Positions 36,988 through 47,383 of a stretch of DNA of 60,337 nucleotides are shown one piece after another. The notes under the pieces are model-generated. The model worked only from the letters and a program-made list of their open reading frames with translations. It searched no databases and was not told the DNA's origin. Position 1 is the stretch's first letter, and the number at the start of each line of letters is the position of its first letter. The stretch covers positions 1 to 60,337 of the forward strand of contig JAVFAS010000012.1 of the NCBI GenBank assembly GCA_034002405.1, written 5' to 3'. The translations under genes and the position numbers were made by a program. This DNA comes from SZUA-365 sp034002405. Lineage in GTDB: Bacteria > Bacteroidota > Ignavibacteria > SZUA-365.

Positions 36988-37180
36988 CTTGGGACTCCTT
37001 TTCTGATAGTCGGGGAATCAGTTCTATTCCCTCAAGTAAAGAAAGATTTCGATGCGGGGCAAGGCTATTGCCTCGCTGCGCGACGCGGCACGGAGGTCCA
37101 CGAAGCGCCGGGTGGCACTTGCCCTCGAGCGTGTGAATCGATAGATTGATGCTTCGACCTCACATCGTCATGCAGGATAT

Positions 37181-40100
37181 ATGAAAATTCGTCTGATCGC
37201 GATCGCAATGATACTGCTGGGCCTCGCGGCACCTCGGGTAGAGGCACAGGATACGCGTGAGAGCGCGGAGTTCAAGCTGGCCGTCCAACTCTACAATGAC
37301 GGACTGTATGCACAGTCCGAGGACCAGTTCCGCAGTTTCGTGGAGCGCTTCCCCAATACGTCGAGCGCCGTCGAGGCGCGATTCTATCTCGGGTTGCTGC
37401 AGAAGCACGCAAAAAAATACACCGAGGCGAAGAGCAGTTTCCAGGATTTCGCGATCCGGCACTCCGATCATCCGAAGGCACCCGATGCGTGGTGGAACCT
37501 GGGCGAGATCCATGCGGCGGAGCACAATTATGCGGAAGCGGGACAGGCGTTCGCCAAGCTCAAGGCCTTTCATCCCAAGAGCGCGAAGGCACCCGAGGCG
37601 CTGCTCGCGGCGAGCGGGTACTTTCTCAGGGCCAAGGACTTTGACAATGCGCGCACGGTGCTCAATTCCATTCTCATCGAGTATCCAAGCGCGGCCGTGC
37701 GCATCGATGCCCAGTTTGCCCTCGGCCAGATGTATCTCGCCTCGGGCGAGGCCGAGCGCGCGTTACGGGAATTTTCACGCCTGCTGACCGAGACCGTGTC
37801 GGCGGACATGCGGGCCCGGATCATCGTCGCGATCGGCGAATCGCACATGCAGCTTGGCAATCGCAGCGATGCGGAGTCACGACTGCGCGAGGCGATCTCG
37901 ACCTATCCGAAAAGCATGGCGGCGTTCGAGGCCCAAGTGAAGCTCGGGGACATGCTGCGGCTGTTCCGTGATTTCCCCGGCGCGCGGGCACAATACGAGT
38001 CCGTGACCGCCAATACCGCGGCGCCCGCGGAAGTGCGGCAGTCCGCGTTCATCGGACTTGCCGAGACCGCCATGGCCGCGGGCGACGCACGCGCGGCCAC
38101 GGAGGCCTATGCGCGTCTGCTGCGTGACGCGTCGGCGGAGCGCATCGAACCCGATACCTACCGGAACGCCGCCGCGGCCGCCCGGCGCGCGGGAGACTTC
38201 GCGCAGGCGGAAACCTGGCTCGACCGGCTGTACGCCGACACGCTCATTGCCTACGACCGGCGGGTGCTGCTCGTGGATCTGGCCGAAACAGCGGCCGAAG
38301 GAAGGAATTTCACGGCGGCGGCGGGCCGTTATCGCCAGTATCTCCAGCGTTATCCGGATGATCCAGGGGCACCCTTCGCGCTGCTCCGTATCGCGGAAAT
38401 AGAGGAGGAGCAGTTCCGGAATTATCCCGGCGCGATCGAGCAGTATGCCGCGGTGATCGAACGCTACGGCGTGACGCCGGTCGCCGATGATGCCCAATTC
38501 GGGCGGGCACGAACCTTGGAAACACAGCAGAAGGACGCCGAAGCCGCCGCGGCATACGAACAGGTGCTGGTGCAGTATCCGGCGTCGGACCTTCGCGCGC
38601 GCGCACTCGCGCGCCTGCGTACACTCGGACAATCCGATGGCATCGGCGCCGCGCGCTCGGTCGACCAGCTCGCCGCGGTCATCGCGGCCATGCACGAGCA
38701 GCCCGGTGCGGCAGCGGTGGACGTGCTGCTCGGGCGCGTGTATCTCGAGAGCATCGGTGATTTCGTCCGTGCCGAACGGTACTTTGACGCCGCGGTACGC
38801 AAGGGAGTGAGTGGGGACGAGGAAGAGGAGGCGGCATACGGGGCAGCGATGGCGGTGGTGCGGCTGGCGCAACGCGGCGATCGTACGCCCGCGGAGGCGG
38901 AGGCACGCTGCACCGCCTTTTTCTCGGCGCACGCAGCCGGCGCACGGCGCGACGCCCTCGCGTGGGCGCTGTTCGTGCTGCAATCATCGACAGGCCGTCC
39001 CGCCGACATCCTCGACGCCGCCAATGCCTTCCTTGCGCTCGATCCCGCCACCCATCGCGAGGAGGTGCGCATCGCGTACGGTGACGCGTTGCTGGCCATG
39101 GGACGCGCGGCGGATGCGGAAACCGAGTTTACCCGTGTCGCGGAGACGACGGGGTCGGCCGCCACCGGTGCGGACGCCTGGTTCGGACGTGCGCGTGCAC
39201 GCGCGGAACAACGACGGTACGATGAGGCGATCACCGATCTTTCGACCTACGCCGCAACGGCGCCCAATGGCGCCCGCATCGCGGACGCGTTGTTGCTGCA
39301 CGGCCGCCTGCTTGCGCGCGTCGGACAGTATGAAGACGCGGTGCGCCGCTTCGATCGTCTTATCGGTGATTTCGGCTACAGCAATCTCGCCGACACCGCA
39401 CGCATTGCCGTGATCGACGCGATGCTCGAGGGAGGAATGCCGCGGGAGGCACGCACACGATCGGAGCGGTACTTGCGGGATGTCGAGGCGCATCCCTTCC
39501 GTGGCGCGGACGCTGGGCAGGCATTCCTTTTCGCCCATGCGCAAACACTCGCGCGCGGAGGTGACCGCAACGAGGCCAAACGTGCCCTGTTGCGTTATGC
39601 CGCCGATTATCCCGATGGGGCGCACATTGGGGAAGTGTATTACGCGCTCGGCCAGATGTCCAAGGATGAAGGAAAGATCGATCTCGCCACGGCCTATCTC
39701 CAGCAGGCCGGTGGAATGCAGTACGGGGCGGCAGCGCAGCGCGATGCGGCGGACCTCCTGCTCGAAAGCGGCCGTCATGAACGCGCGATCGAGGCGTATG
39801 AAAAATTGGCCGAACAAACCTCGAGTCCCATCGAAAAACAGTATGCGGAATCCCGCATTGTTGTCGCCCGGTACCGCGCCGGGTCAGTTGACGAGGCACA
39901 GAAGGGCGTGGCCGCGTTCAAGGCAGCCTGGCCGGAAGCAGAACCCGTTCTCGACGAATTTGAACTTGAACGCGGAAAATATTTTTTCCGCGCGGGCGAT
40001 TACCGTCAGGCACGGGACATTTTCGACGATGTCGAGGATTCGGATACCCCGGCGATCAGCGCGCTGGGAATGTACTGGGACGGCCGTTGTCTTGAAGCGC

Positions 40101-40786
40101 AAAGCAAGAATAGCGATGCGGCCGAACGTTTCGCCGAGGTCGTCAAGAAACACCCCCGGACCGAGGCCGCGCTCGAAGCGATGATGTCGATGGGACGCAT
40201 GCATCTGCGCGCGGAACGATTTCCGGAAGCCGCCACACAGTTCAAGGCGGTGATCGATCTGGGCGACATTCCCGAGTCACCATTAAAGGAAGCACTCAAC
40301 GGTCTCATCCGCAGCTATGAACAGATGGACATGTACGATGTCGCGATCGAGATGACAAAGCGGTTCATCGAAACCTGGCCCAGCGATCCGACCGTTTTCC
40401 GCAAACGCGTGAACATGGGGGTGTTCTATTACCAATTGCGGTATTTCGATCAGGCAATCTCCCATCTCGAAAGCCTGCTGACCGAAGCCCCCCCCGACGA
40501 CCAGGCCGAGATCCGGTATTACATCGGCGAGAGTTACTACTATAAAGGGGATTTCACGCAGGCGGCGCTGGAATTTCTCAAGGTCCCGTTCCTCGTCGTG
40601 GGCAAGACCGAGATCAATTGGACCGGAGCGGCATACTACATGGCGGGAAAATCGTACGAGAATCTCTCGAAATTTGACCTCGCGCTCGGCATGTACCAAA
40701 AGATCATCGACACACCGGGCATTGACAGTCGGGAAAAAGCCCAGGCCGCGAAGGAAATCGATCGCGTCAAGGCTCTCATCCGATAA
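37181..40786 (+). CDS. Large secreted tetratricopeptide-repeat protein
   Basis: This 1,201-residue protein has a signal peptide (RLIAIAMILLGLAAPRVEAQ) and then TPR-type helices along its whole length. Examples are LYNDGLYAQSEDQFRSFVER, APDAWWNLGEIHAAEHNYAE and YYIGESYYYKGDFTQAALEF. It likely works as a periplasmic scaffold. The early repeats resemble YbgF/CpoB and BamD-type TPRs, while no enzymatic domain is visible. The 193-bp gap upstream (36988-37180) is divergent from pepD and shows no clear promoter box. It converges on lysA with only 9 bp between stops. Confidence 0.85.
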   Translation: MKIRLIAIAMILLGLAAPRVEAQDTRESAEFKLAVQLYNDGLYAQSEDQFRSFVERFPNTSSAVEARFYLGLLQKHAKKYTEAKSSFQDFAIRHSDHPKAPDAWWNLGEIHAAEHNYAEAGQAFAKLKAFHPKSAKAPEALLAASGYFLRAKDFDNARTVLNSILIEYPSAAVRIDAQFALGQMYLASGEAERALREFSRLLTETVSADMRARIIVAIGESHMQLGNRSDAESRLREAISTYPKSMAAFEAQVKLGDMLRLFRDFPGARAQYESVTANTAAPAEVRQSAFIGLAETAMAAGDARAATEAYARLLRDASAERIEPDTYRNAAAAARRAGDFAQAETWLDRLYADTLIAYDRRVLLVDLAETAAEGRNFTAAAGRYRQYLQRYPDDPGAPFALLRIAEIEEEQFRNYPGAIEQYAAVIERYGVTPVADDAQFGRARTLETQQKDAEAAAAYEQVLVQYPASDLRARALARLRTLGQSDGIGAARSVDQLAAVIAAMHEQPGAAAVDVLLGRVYLESIGDFVRAERYFDAAVRKGVSGDEEEEAAYGAAMAVVRLAQRGDRTPAEAEARCTAFFSAHAAGARRDALAWALFVLQSSTGRPADILDAANAFLALDPATHREEVRIAYGDALLAMGRAADAETEFTRVAETTGSAATGADAWFGRARARAEQRRYDEAITDLSTYAATAPNGARIADALLLHGRLLARVGQYEDAVRRFDRLIGDFGYSNLADTARIAVIDAMLEGGMPREARTRSERYLRDVEAHPFRGADAGQAFLFAHAQTLARGGDRNEAKRALLRYAADYPDGAHIGEVYYALGQMSKDEGKIDLATAYLQQAGGMQYGAAAQRDAADLLLESGRHERAIEAYEKLAEQTSSPIEKQYAESRIVVARYRAGSVDEAQKGVAAFKAAWPEAEPVLDEFELERGKYFFRAGDYRQARDIFDDVEDSDTPAISALGMYWDGRCLEAQSKNSDAAERFAEVVKKHPRTEAALEAMMSMGRMHLRAERFPEAATQFKAVIDLGDIPESPLKEALNGLIRSYEQMDMYDVAIEMTKRFIETWPSDPTVFRKRVNMGVFYYQLRYFDQAISHLESLLTEAPPDDQAEIRYYIGESYYYKGDFTQAALEFLKVPFLVVGKTEINWTGAAYYMAGKSYENLSKFDLALGMYQKIIDTPGIDSREKAQAAKEIDRVKALIR

Positions 40787-40795
40787 GATCGGCGG

Positions 40796-42070
40796 TTATA
40801 CCTCCGGCAGCGGCTGCTCGCCGCGCACGAGATCGTCGAGTGACTGCCGTGCACGGGCGAGGGACCACGCATTCTTATACACGACGGCCTCGGCCGCGAG
40901 GGGACGCGAGTTGTAATTCGAACTCATGCTCGATCCGTACGCGCCGGCGGAAAGCAGTGCCACGAGATCACCGGGATCCTGCGTGGGCAGGGCATAATTG
41001 GTCGCGAAGGTATCGCTGCTTTCGCAGACAGGACCCACAATGTCATACAACTGCACGTCGTCATCGCGTTCACGGACAGGAATGATGCTGTGGCTCGCCT
41101 GATAGAGCGCCGGGCGCAGCAGGTCATTCATCCCCGCGTCCAGAATCAGGAAATTGCGATGCGCGGAGGGTTTGACATGCGCGACCGCCGCGATCAAAGC
41201 CCCCGCATTCGCCACCAGCGAACGACCCGGTTCGGTGATGAGTGTCCATGGCGTGTCCCGCGTACCGAGGACCTCGGCGACCACGGCCGCCACGCGGGCG
41301 GGCGGGAGTTCGCCGTGCGTGACGTCGTAGCGCACACCGAAACCGCCGCCGATGTCGATGGTGTCGGGAGGACGGTCGAGCATCGGGGTAATGTCGTCGA
41401 GCACCCGCAGGAGGATTCGCAGGGCCTGGCCGTACGGCGCGGGCGAGAGGATCTGCGATCCGAGATGCATCGAAAGTCCGGCGATGCGCAGTCCGGGCAA
41501 CCACGACGCCTGCGAAGCCAGGGAACGGATGTCGGCCGGGGAAAGCCCGAATTTGTGGGCGGATTCTCCGGTGGAGATGTACGGATGCGTGTCGGTTTCA
41601 ACGTCGGGATTGAGGCGGAGCAGCACCTCGGCGACCACGCCGTGTTCTTCCGCCAGGGCGGAAATCAACCGGCATTCGCTCGCGGATTCGGCGTTGAAGA
41701 ACGCGACGCCCGCCGCGAGTCCATCACGGATATCCGCATGCGATTTTCCGACACCCGTCATGGTGATGCGGCGGGGATTCGCGCCGGCGGTCAGGGCGCG
41801 GTACAGTTCACCGCGCGAGTTGACATCGAAGCCGCAGCCCGCGCGCGCGAGCGCCTGCAGCAGCGCCCGCGACGAGTTTGCTTTCACCGCGAAGCAGGTT
41901 CGATGGGAGAACGCGGAAAACGCGTCCCGATGCCTTTCGTACGTCGCCAGGACGGCGTCGAGATTCAGGAGATACAGCGGGGTGCCCGTCTCGCGCACGA
42001 CGTCGCTGACGCGCACGGAACCGCAGTGCAGTTCCCGATCGATATACGTGAAGCCGTCGGCGACATTCAT
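40796..42070 (-). CDS. lysA: Diaminopimelate decarboxylase
   Basis: This 424-residue fold type III PLP enzyme makes lysine from meso-diaminopimelate. The Schiff-base Lys is in CFAVKANSS; GGGFGVRYD binds phosphate; the dimer-partner site with the catalytic Cys is GPVCESSDTFA; and Tyr is in AGAYGSSMSSNYNSRP. Length is as expected. It lies 75 bp downstream of lysC on the same strand, forming a lysine-pathway pair; the gap shows no terminator. Confidence 0.95.
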   Translation of the reverse strand: MNVADGFTYIDRELHCGSVRVSDVVRETGTPLYLLNLDAVLATYERHRDAFSAFSHRTCFAVKANSSRALLQALARAGCGFDVNSRGELYRALTAGANPRRITMTGVGKSHADIRDGLAAGVAFFNAESASECRLISALAEEHGVVAEVLLRLNPDVETDTHPYISTGESAHKFGLSPADIRSLASQASWLPGLRIAGLSMHLGSQILSPAPYGQALRILLRVLDDITPMLDRPPDTIDIGGGFGVRYDVTHGELPPARVAAVVAEVLGTRDTPWTLITEPGRSLVANAGALIAAVAHVKPSAHRNFLILDAGMNDLLRPALYQASHSIIPVRERDDDVQLYDIVGPVCESSDTFATNYALPTQDPGDLVALLSAGAYGSSMSSNYNSRPLAAEAVVYKNAWSLARARQSLDDLVRGEQPLPEV

Positions 42071-42145
42071 GCGAGTTCTCGTTTCGTGAATGCGTGAGTG
42101 GCCCTGCGCCGCGATTCGGTAGTCGGCATCCGGTCAAGGCGATGG

Positions 42146-43528
42146 TTATTCGAAAATGCCCGGTTCGGCGATGGTCGAAAAGAATTCCTCGTGCAGTTCA
42201 CTGACCGCCTCCGGCACACGTTCCTCGTCAATGACGCAGGTGAGATTGATTTCCGAGGCACCGTGGCTGATCATGTCCACCGGAACATCCCGAAGGCGGC
42301 TGAAGACGCGTGCGGCGATTCCGCGTTCCGAGCGGAGACGTTCCCCGACGATGCAGATGATCGCCTTGTTGCGTTGGACGGTGATCTCGCCATGATGGCG
42401 GAGTTCCTCCACCAGGCGTTCGAGATTGGGCGAATGCTCGATGCTCAACGAGATGCTCACTTCCGACGTGGTCACGAGGTCGACCGCGGTCTGGTGTTCG
42501 TTGAAGATGTCGAAGATTTTTTTCATGAACCCGTAACTGCCGAGCATGCGCGTCGAGGAGATGTTGAGGATGCTGATTCCGCGCTTGTACGAAATCGATT
42601 TCACGGCGATGTTCGCGGGTTCGATTTGCGCGCGGATCAGCGTTCCGGTAAGCTGCGGCCGCCGCGAATTGAGAATGTGCACCGGGATGTTTTTCTCGAT
42701 CGCGGGCAGCACCGTGCCCGGATGGAGGACCTTCGCACCGAAGTACGCCAGCTCCGAGGCCTCCTGGAAGGACATTTCGCGGATGCGCAGGGCGGTGGGA
42801 ACGATCTTCGGATCGGCGGTGAGCATGCCGTCAACATCGGTCCAGATCTCGATGTCCTCCGCTGCGAGCACGGTCCCGATAATGGCGGCCGAGTAATCCG
42901 AACCACCTCTGCCCAGCGTCGTGGTCACCCCTTGTTCATTCGCGCCGATGAAACCCTGCAGCACGGGCACGACGCCCTTCTCCACGCGTGGGCGCAGCAG
43001 TGATGCGCAAGCGGTGCGTGTCGCATCGAACAGCGGCTCCGCCTTGCCGAAGTTGCTGTTGGTGACCAAGCATTTGCGTGCGTCGAGTAATTCCGCGCGC
43101 AGCGCGTGCTCGCGGAGCGCCTCGGTGAGAATCGCCGACGACATGCGCTCGCCGTAGGACATGACGAAATCGAGCACCCGGGGAGAAAGGTCGCCCGTGA
43201 TGGAGATCCCATAGATCAGACTGCGCAGTTCCTCATCGAAAATCTTGAATTGTCGGATGAGCGTGTCCTGTTCCGAGAGCCCGCGGATCACCTCGGCGAT
43301 GATGCGGTAATGTCGATCGATGATTTTGTCGCGCAGCACGACCTCGGCCTCGACGCGTCGTCCTTCGGCCGCCAATTCGGCGCAGCGGATCAGCGCATTG
43401 GTGATGCCCGCCGCCGCCGACAGCACGACCACGGGCTGCCGCTTCACACGGGATTTGACGATTTCACAGGCATTGGCCATCGCGGCGGCGTCTTCAAGCG
43501 ACGTTCCGCCGAATTTCATGACGATCAT
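42146..43528 (-). CDS. lysC: Aspartate kinase
   Basis: This 460-residue enzyme phosphorylates aspartate at the entry to lysine, threonine and methionine synthesis. It starts MIVMKFGGTS (kinase motif KFGGTS), has GFIGANEQGVTTTLGRGGSDYSAA for ATP and aspartate binding, and IWTDVDGMLTADP. Two ACT domains at the C-terminus (for example ISILNISSTRMLGSYGFM and AIICIVGERLRSERGIAARVF) should bind an end product for feedback control. It is monofunctional, without a homoserine dehydrogenase part. Confidence 0.95.
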   Translation of the reverse strand: MIVMKFGGTSLEDAAAMANACEIVKSRVKRQPVVVLSAAAGITNALIRCAELAAEGRRVEAEVVLRDKIIDRHYRIIAEVIRGLSEQDTLIRQFKIFDEELRSLIYGISITGDLSPRVLDFVMSYGERMSSAILTEALREHALRAELLDARKCLVTNSNFGKAEPLFDATRTACASLLRPRVEKGVVPVLQGFIGANEQGVTTTLGRGGSDYSAAIIGTVLAAEDIEIWTDVDGMLTADPKIVPTALRIREMSFQEASELAYFGAKVLHPGTVLPAIEKNIPVHILNSRRPQLTGTLIRAQIEPANIAVKSISYKRGISILNISSTRMLGSYGFMKKIFDIFNEHQTAVDLVTTSEVSISLSIEHSPNLERLVEELRHHGEITVQRNKAIICIVGERLRSERGIAARVFSRLRDVPVDMISHGASEINLTCVIDEERVPEAVSELHEEFFSTIAEPGIFE

Positions 43529-43681
43529 GGGGTCAGGGGATATGTGTTGGACGCCGGTTCATGGCGAATACGAAAGATACGGAAAAATGTCGTGTGTGGC
43601 GAGCGGTCGCCCCGTGTCGCGCGAGTGACCGGGATGCGTGGAGAAAAAACGGATAATGTGGTTTTGAAAATATCCCGGAAA

Positions 43682-43709
43682 TTGTGATTTTTGTAACGAT
43701 TGCTATGTC
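43682..43709 (+). promoter_or_regulatory. Weak promoter candidate for the rnf operon
   Basis: TTGTGA (43682-43687) and TATGTC (43704-43709) stand 16 bp apart in the 259-bp divergent gap between lysC and rnfC, about 80 nt before rnfC. The rest of the gap shows no clear element. Confidence 0.25.
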
Positions 43710-43787
43710 CATTACTGATCGTACACCGCAGCCGTCCATTCCGCAACACCTTCCCGCAACCAGGTTCATCAACCACATCACGATATC

Positions 43788-45125
43788 ATGAAGTTCAGAA
43801 CATTTCCGGGCGGAGTGCATCCGGCCGAAGAAAAGGAACTCAGCGAACACTGCGCCTTCGAGATCATGCCGGCACCCTCGATGGTCGTGTTGCCATTGTC
43901 GCAACATCTCGGAAAGCAGGCGCGTCCGACGGTCGAGAAGCGTGCATTCGTCGCGCGTGGCCAGGTGGTCGCCGAGGCGGACGGATTCATTTCGAGTCCC
44001 GTCCACGCCCCGATCGCCGGCATGGTCAAGAGCATCGGCCGCGAGAGCCATAGCAGCGGCTATGCGAAGGAAGCCCTTGTCATCGTGCCGGCGGAATTGA
44101 AGGAAGGCGAATCGCTTCCCGAACCGCAGCGCATGGCAGCGATCAATCCGGAAACCGCATCGGTCGAGCAGATCCGGACCCGCGTGCGGGACGCCGGCAT
44201 CGTCGGGCAGGGCGGCGCGGCGTTTCCCACCTATGTCAAGCTCACGCCACCCGAGGGCAAGCGCATCGATACGGTCATTCTCAATGGCTGCGAATGCGAG
44301 CCCTATCTCACGCGGGATGACCGTTTCATGCTCGAACGCCCCGACGCCATCGTCTCCGGTCTGCGATTGATCATGCGTGCGCTCGATGTAGCCACGGGCG
44401 TCATCGGCATCGAGAACAACAAGCCGCAGGCTATCGCGGCGATGGAGAAAGCGGTGGCGGGCAAGCCCGGCGTGTCGGTGTGTCCGTTGAAAACGAAGTA
44501 TCCGCAAGGCGCCGAGAAAATGCTCATCAAGGCCGTTCGTGGAAGGGAAGTCCCTCCCGGGAAACTCCCGCTCGACGTCGGGGTGGTCATTCAGAATATC
44601 GGGACGGCGGTCGCCATTCATGACGCGATCGCCAGTGGCGAACCGTCGATCACCGCCGCGCTGACCGTGACCGGCCGGGGCATCCGCACGCCGAAGAACC
44701 TGCTCGTTCCGGTCGGCACGCCGTTGTCGGACGTGATCGCGTTTTGTGGCGGGTTGACCGAGGACGCGGCGAAGGTGATCGTGGGTGGCCCGATGATGGG
44801 CGTCGCGCAGCATAATCTGCAGGCGCCGGTGATGAAGGCGACGTCGGGTATTGTCGTCCTCACCCGCGACGAGGTTGCCGCGCATGAGGAGACCGCCTGC
44901 CTGCGGTGCGGTCGATGTGTCGACGTCTGTCCGTTGCATCTGAATCCCTCTCGTCTCGCCCGTCTCGCCCAGCGCGGGATGATCGAGGAAGCCGAACAAC
45001 TCAACATCACTGTCTGCATGGAATGCGGAAGTTGTGCGTTCACGTGTCCCGCGCATATCCCCCTTGTGCAATGGCTGCGTCTGGGCAAGCAGCGCGTGAT
45101 TCATCTGCAACGCAATCGAAAATGA
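43788..45125 (+). CDS. rnfC: Electron transport complex subunit RnfC
   Basis: This 445-residue peripheral subunit of the Rnf complex couples ferredoxin and NAD+ to Na+ or H+ pumping. The N-terminal Rnf barrel domain (FPGGVHPAEEKE) and the NADH/FMN region (GIVGQGGAAFPTYVKL, NGCECEPYLTRDD) resemble the 51-kDa subunit of complex I. Two 4Fe-4S sites are CLRCGRCVDVCP and CMECGSCAFTCP. It lacks the long Ala/Lys-rich tail of proteobacterial RnfC. It is first in an operon of nine or ten genes. Confidence 0.95.
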   Translation: MKFRTFPGGVHPAEEKELSEHCAFEIMPAPSMVVLPLSQHLGKQARPTVEKRAFVARGQVVAEADGFISSPVHAPIAGMVKSIGRESHSSGYAKEALVIVPAELKEGESLPEPQRMAAINPETASVEQIRTRVRDAGIVGQGGAAFPTYVKLTPPEGKRIDTVILNGCECEPYLTRDDRFMLERPDAIVSGLRLIMRALDVATGVIGIENNKPQAIAAMEKAVAGKPGVSVCPLKTKYPQGAEKMLIKAVRGREVPPGKLPLDVGVVIQNIGTAVAIHDAIASGEPSITAALTVTGRGIRTPKNLLVPVGTPLSDVIAFCGGLTEDAAKVIVGGPMMGVAQHNLQAPVMKATSGIVVLTRDEVAAHEETACLRCGRCVDVCPLHLNPSRLARLAQRGMIEEAEQLNITVCMECGSCAFTCPAHIPLVQWLRLGKQRVIHLQRNRK

Positions 45126-45162
45126 CATCATCACGAATTTCTCACGATAACGAACAGGATTC

Positions 45163-46137
45163 ATGTCAAGCGTAACCGTGACCGAGGCAACCACTGGGCC
45201 GGAGCTCCTGCTCTCGACCTCGCCTCATCTGCATTCGCGGTGGACGACCAAACAGATCATGTGGTTTGTCGTCCTCGCATTGGTCCCGTGCGTGATTTCC
45301 TCCGTCGTCTATTTCGGTCCCTTTCAGCTCGTGATCATCGCCACGGCCGTCCTCTTCGCGGTCGGTACCGAGGCGGCGATCCAGCGGCTGCTCCGGAAGC
45401 CGATCGCCATCGCCGACGGAAGCGCGGTCATCACGGGACTGCTGCTCGGCCTGATCGTCCCGCCCAATTTCTCCCCGGTCTTCACCGCGCTTGGCGCGGT
45501 TTTCTCGATCGCGATCGGAAAGATGGTCTTTGGCGGACTCGGGTATAACATTTTCAATCCCGCTCTTGTCGGACGCGCCTTCCTGCAGGCCGCGTTTCCC
45601 GTGGCGATCACCACCTGGACCATCCCGCAGTACGCGATCGACGCGGTGTCCAAGGCCACACCGCTCGCCGCACTGAAGTTTGACCATGTCGTTACACCGA
45701 TCACCCCGCTTGTCGTCGGAAACGTCGGCGGGTCGCTCGGGGAGACCTCCGCGATCGCGGTGCTTCTCGGCGGCATCTTTCTTCTCGTGACGGGAGTCGC
45801 CAACTGGCGCGTGCCCGCGGCCATGACGGTCGGTGTGATCGTCTTCGGCGGTGCGCTCTGGCTGTTCGACCCCAATGCGCCCGATCCGCTTTTCCATATC
45901 TTCGCGGGAAGTTTCCTGTTCGGCGCGCTGTTCATGGCCACTGATTACGTGACCTCGCCGATGACCGGCCGTGGCATGTGGATCTACGGGCTCGGGATCT
46001 CGTTGGTGCTGGTGCTGATTCGCGTGTATGGCGGACTTCCCGAAGGTGTCATGTACTCGATTCTGTTCATGAACGCATTCGTCCCCCTCATTAACAGATA
46101 TACGCAGCCGAAACTCTTCGGGGAGGGCAAGGCATGA
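45163..46137 (+). CDS. rnfD: Electron transport complex subunit RnfD
   Basis: This 324-residue membrane subunit has nine or ten predicted helices and carries covalent FMN in the family. The flavinylation motif is AVSKATPLAAL, with the acceptor Thr in the KATP core. GGLGYNIFNPALVGRAF and MATDYVTSPMT are conserved signatures. It starts 38 nt after rnfC and overlaps rnfG by ATGA. Confidence 0.95.
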   Translation: MSSVTVTEATTGPELLLSTSPHLHSRWTTKQIMWFVVLALVPCVISSVVYFGPFQLVIIATAVLFAVGTEAAIQRLLRKPIAIADGSAVITGLLLGLIVPPNFSPVFTALGAVFSIAIGKMVFGGLGYNIFNPALVGRAFLQAAFPVAITTWTIPQYAIDAVSKATPLAALKFDHVVTPITPLVVGNVGGSLGETSAIAVLLGGIFLLVTGVANWRVPAAMTVGVIVFGGALWLFDPNAPDPLFHIFAGSFLFGALFMATDYVTSPMTGRGMWIYGLGISLVLVLIRVYGGLPEGVMYSILFMNAFVPLINRYTQPKLFGEGKA

Positions 46138-46700
46138 AAACCATCATCGCCATGCTGGCGACATTGAGCGTGATCGGCATTGTCTCGGGTGGAGGACTTG
46201 CCATGGTCAGCGGCTGGGCGGATCCGCTCATCGCCGCGAACAAGAAAGCCGATACCGAGCGCGCGATCTTTCTCGTCCAGCCCGACGCGAAGAATTACGA
46301 AGCGGTCACGCAGGTTACGTACGAACTCTATCGCGTCTTCGACGACACGGGAGCGCCCGCCGGTTACTCGTTGCCGTGGGAGGGCAATGGATTTCAGGGA
46401 AAGGTGCGTTTGATGATCGGCGTCAACCCCGACCTGACAACCATTACCGCCATTGAAGTGCTCGAACAGGTGGAAACTCCCGGGCTCGGGACGAAAATCG
46501 CCGAGGACCCCTTCCGCGGACAGTTCAACGGTCTCAGGGCGGAACCCCAGGTCGACTGGATCAAGGGCACGCCCCCGACGAAGGAGAATGAAGTGCAGAC
46601 CATCACGGGTGCCACGATTTCATCGAAGGCCGTCGTCGCCATCGTCAATGACGGCATGACCCAGTTGCGCAAGGACATGGCGCAGGGAGGTGCGCAGTGA
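46134..46700 (+). CDS. rnfG: Electron transport complex subunit RnfG
   Basis: This 188-residue protein has one N-terminal helix and a periplasmic FMN-binding domain. FMN would be attached by ApbE to the Thr of TITGATISS, which matches the S/TGAT motif exactly. The phrase VETPGLGTKI is conserved. ATGA overlaps bind it to rnfD and rnfE. Confidence 0.94.
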   Translation: MKTIIAMLATLSVIGIVSGGGLAMVSGWADPLIAANKKADTERAIFLVQPDAKNYEAVTQVTYELYRVFDDTGAPAGYSLPWEGNGFQGKVRLMIGVNPDLTTITAIEVLEQVETPGLGTKIAEDPFRGQFNGLRAEPQVDWIKGTPPTKENEVQTITGATISSKAVVAIVNDGMTQLRKDMAQGGAQ

Positions 46701-47380
46701 GCAAGAAGCATGTACCGTTATTCACCGAATACAGCAAGGGACTGTGGGACCAGAATCCCGTCTTCAAGCAAGTGCTCGGGATGTGTCCGACGCTCGCGGT
46801 GACGGTTTCGGCGATGAACGGCATCGCCATGGCGCTGGCCACCACCTTTGTCCTGGTCTTTTCCAGCTTCATCATCTCCCTTGTGCGCACGTTGATTCCG
46901 AATCAGGTGCGGATCGCGTCCTACATCGTGATCATCGCGACCTTTGTGACCATCGTCGACCTGGTGATGCGCGCACAGTTTCCCGATTTGAGCAAGGCTC
47001 TTGGACCGTACATCCCGTTGATCGTTGTCAACTGTGTGATCCTCGGGCGGCAGGAGGCGTTTGCCGCGAAAAACAATCCGCTGCGTTCGGTTCTCGACGC
47101 GCTCGGCATGGGCACGGGTTTTCTGATCGCGCTGGCTTCCCTCGGCAGCATTCGTGAAGTGATCGGGTCGCGCACGATTCTCGGCGTGCAGATCCTGCCG
47201 GACGCGTTCGAGCCGTGGTTGGTCATGATTCTCCCTGCCGGAGCGTTTCTCACACTCGGCCTGATGATGGGCTTTCTGAATTTCATGGTGCAGCGCCGGA
47301 AGCGTCGCGAGGAAGCGGCACTTCTCGCCCGCCATGTGCCAACACCGTTGATCGCCGCCGGCGAAGGAGCGGAGGTGTAA
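46697..47380 (+). CDS. rnfE: Electron transport complex subunit RnfE
   Basis: This 227-residue membrane subunit has six helices. The conserved half-motifs LGMCPTLAVTVSAMNG and IVVNCVILGRQEAFA carry the paired cysteines that, with those of RnfA, hold an intramembrane iron-sulfur cluster. The C-terminal tail after FLNFMVQRRKRR is basic and then low in complexity. It starts by ATGA overlap with rnfG. Confidence 0.95.
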   Translation: MSKKHVPLFTEYSKGLWDQNPVFKQVLGMCPTLAVTVSAMNGIAMALATTFVLVFSSFIISLVRTLIPNQVRIASYIVIIATFVTIVDLVMRAQFPDLSKALGPYIPLIVVNCVILGRQEAFAAKNNPLRSVLDALGMGTGFLIALASLGSIREVIGSRTILGVQILPDAFEPWLVMILPAGAFLTLGLMMGFLNFMVQRRKRREEAALLARHVPTPLIAAGEGAEV

Positions 47381-47383
47381 ATC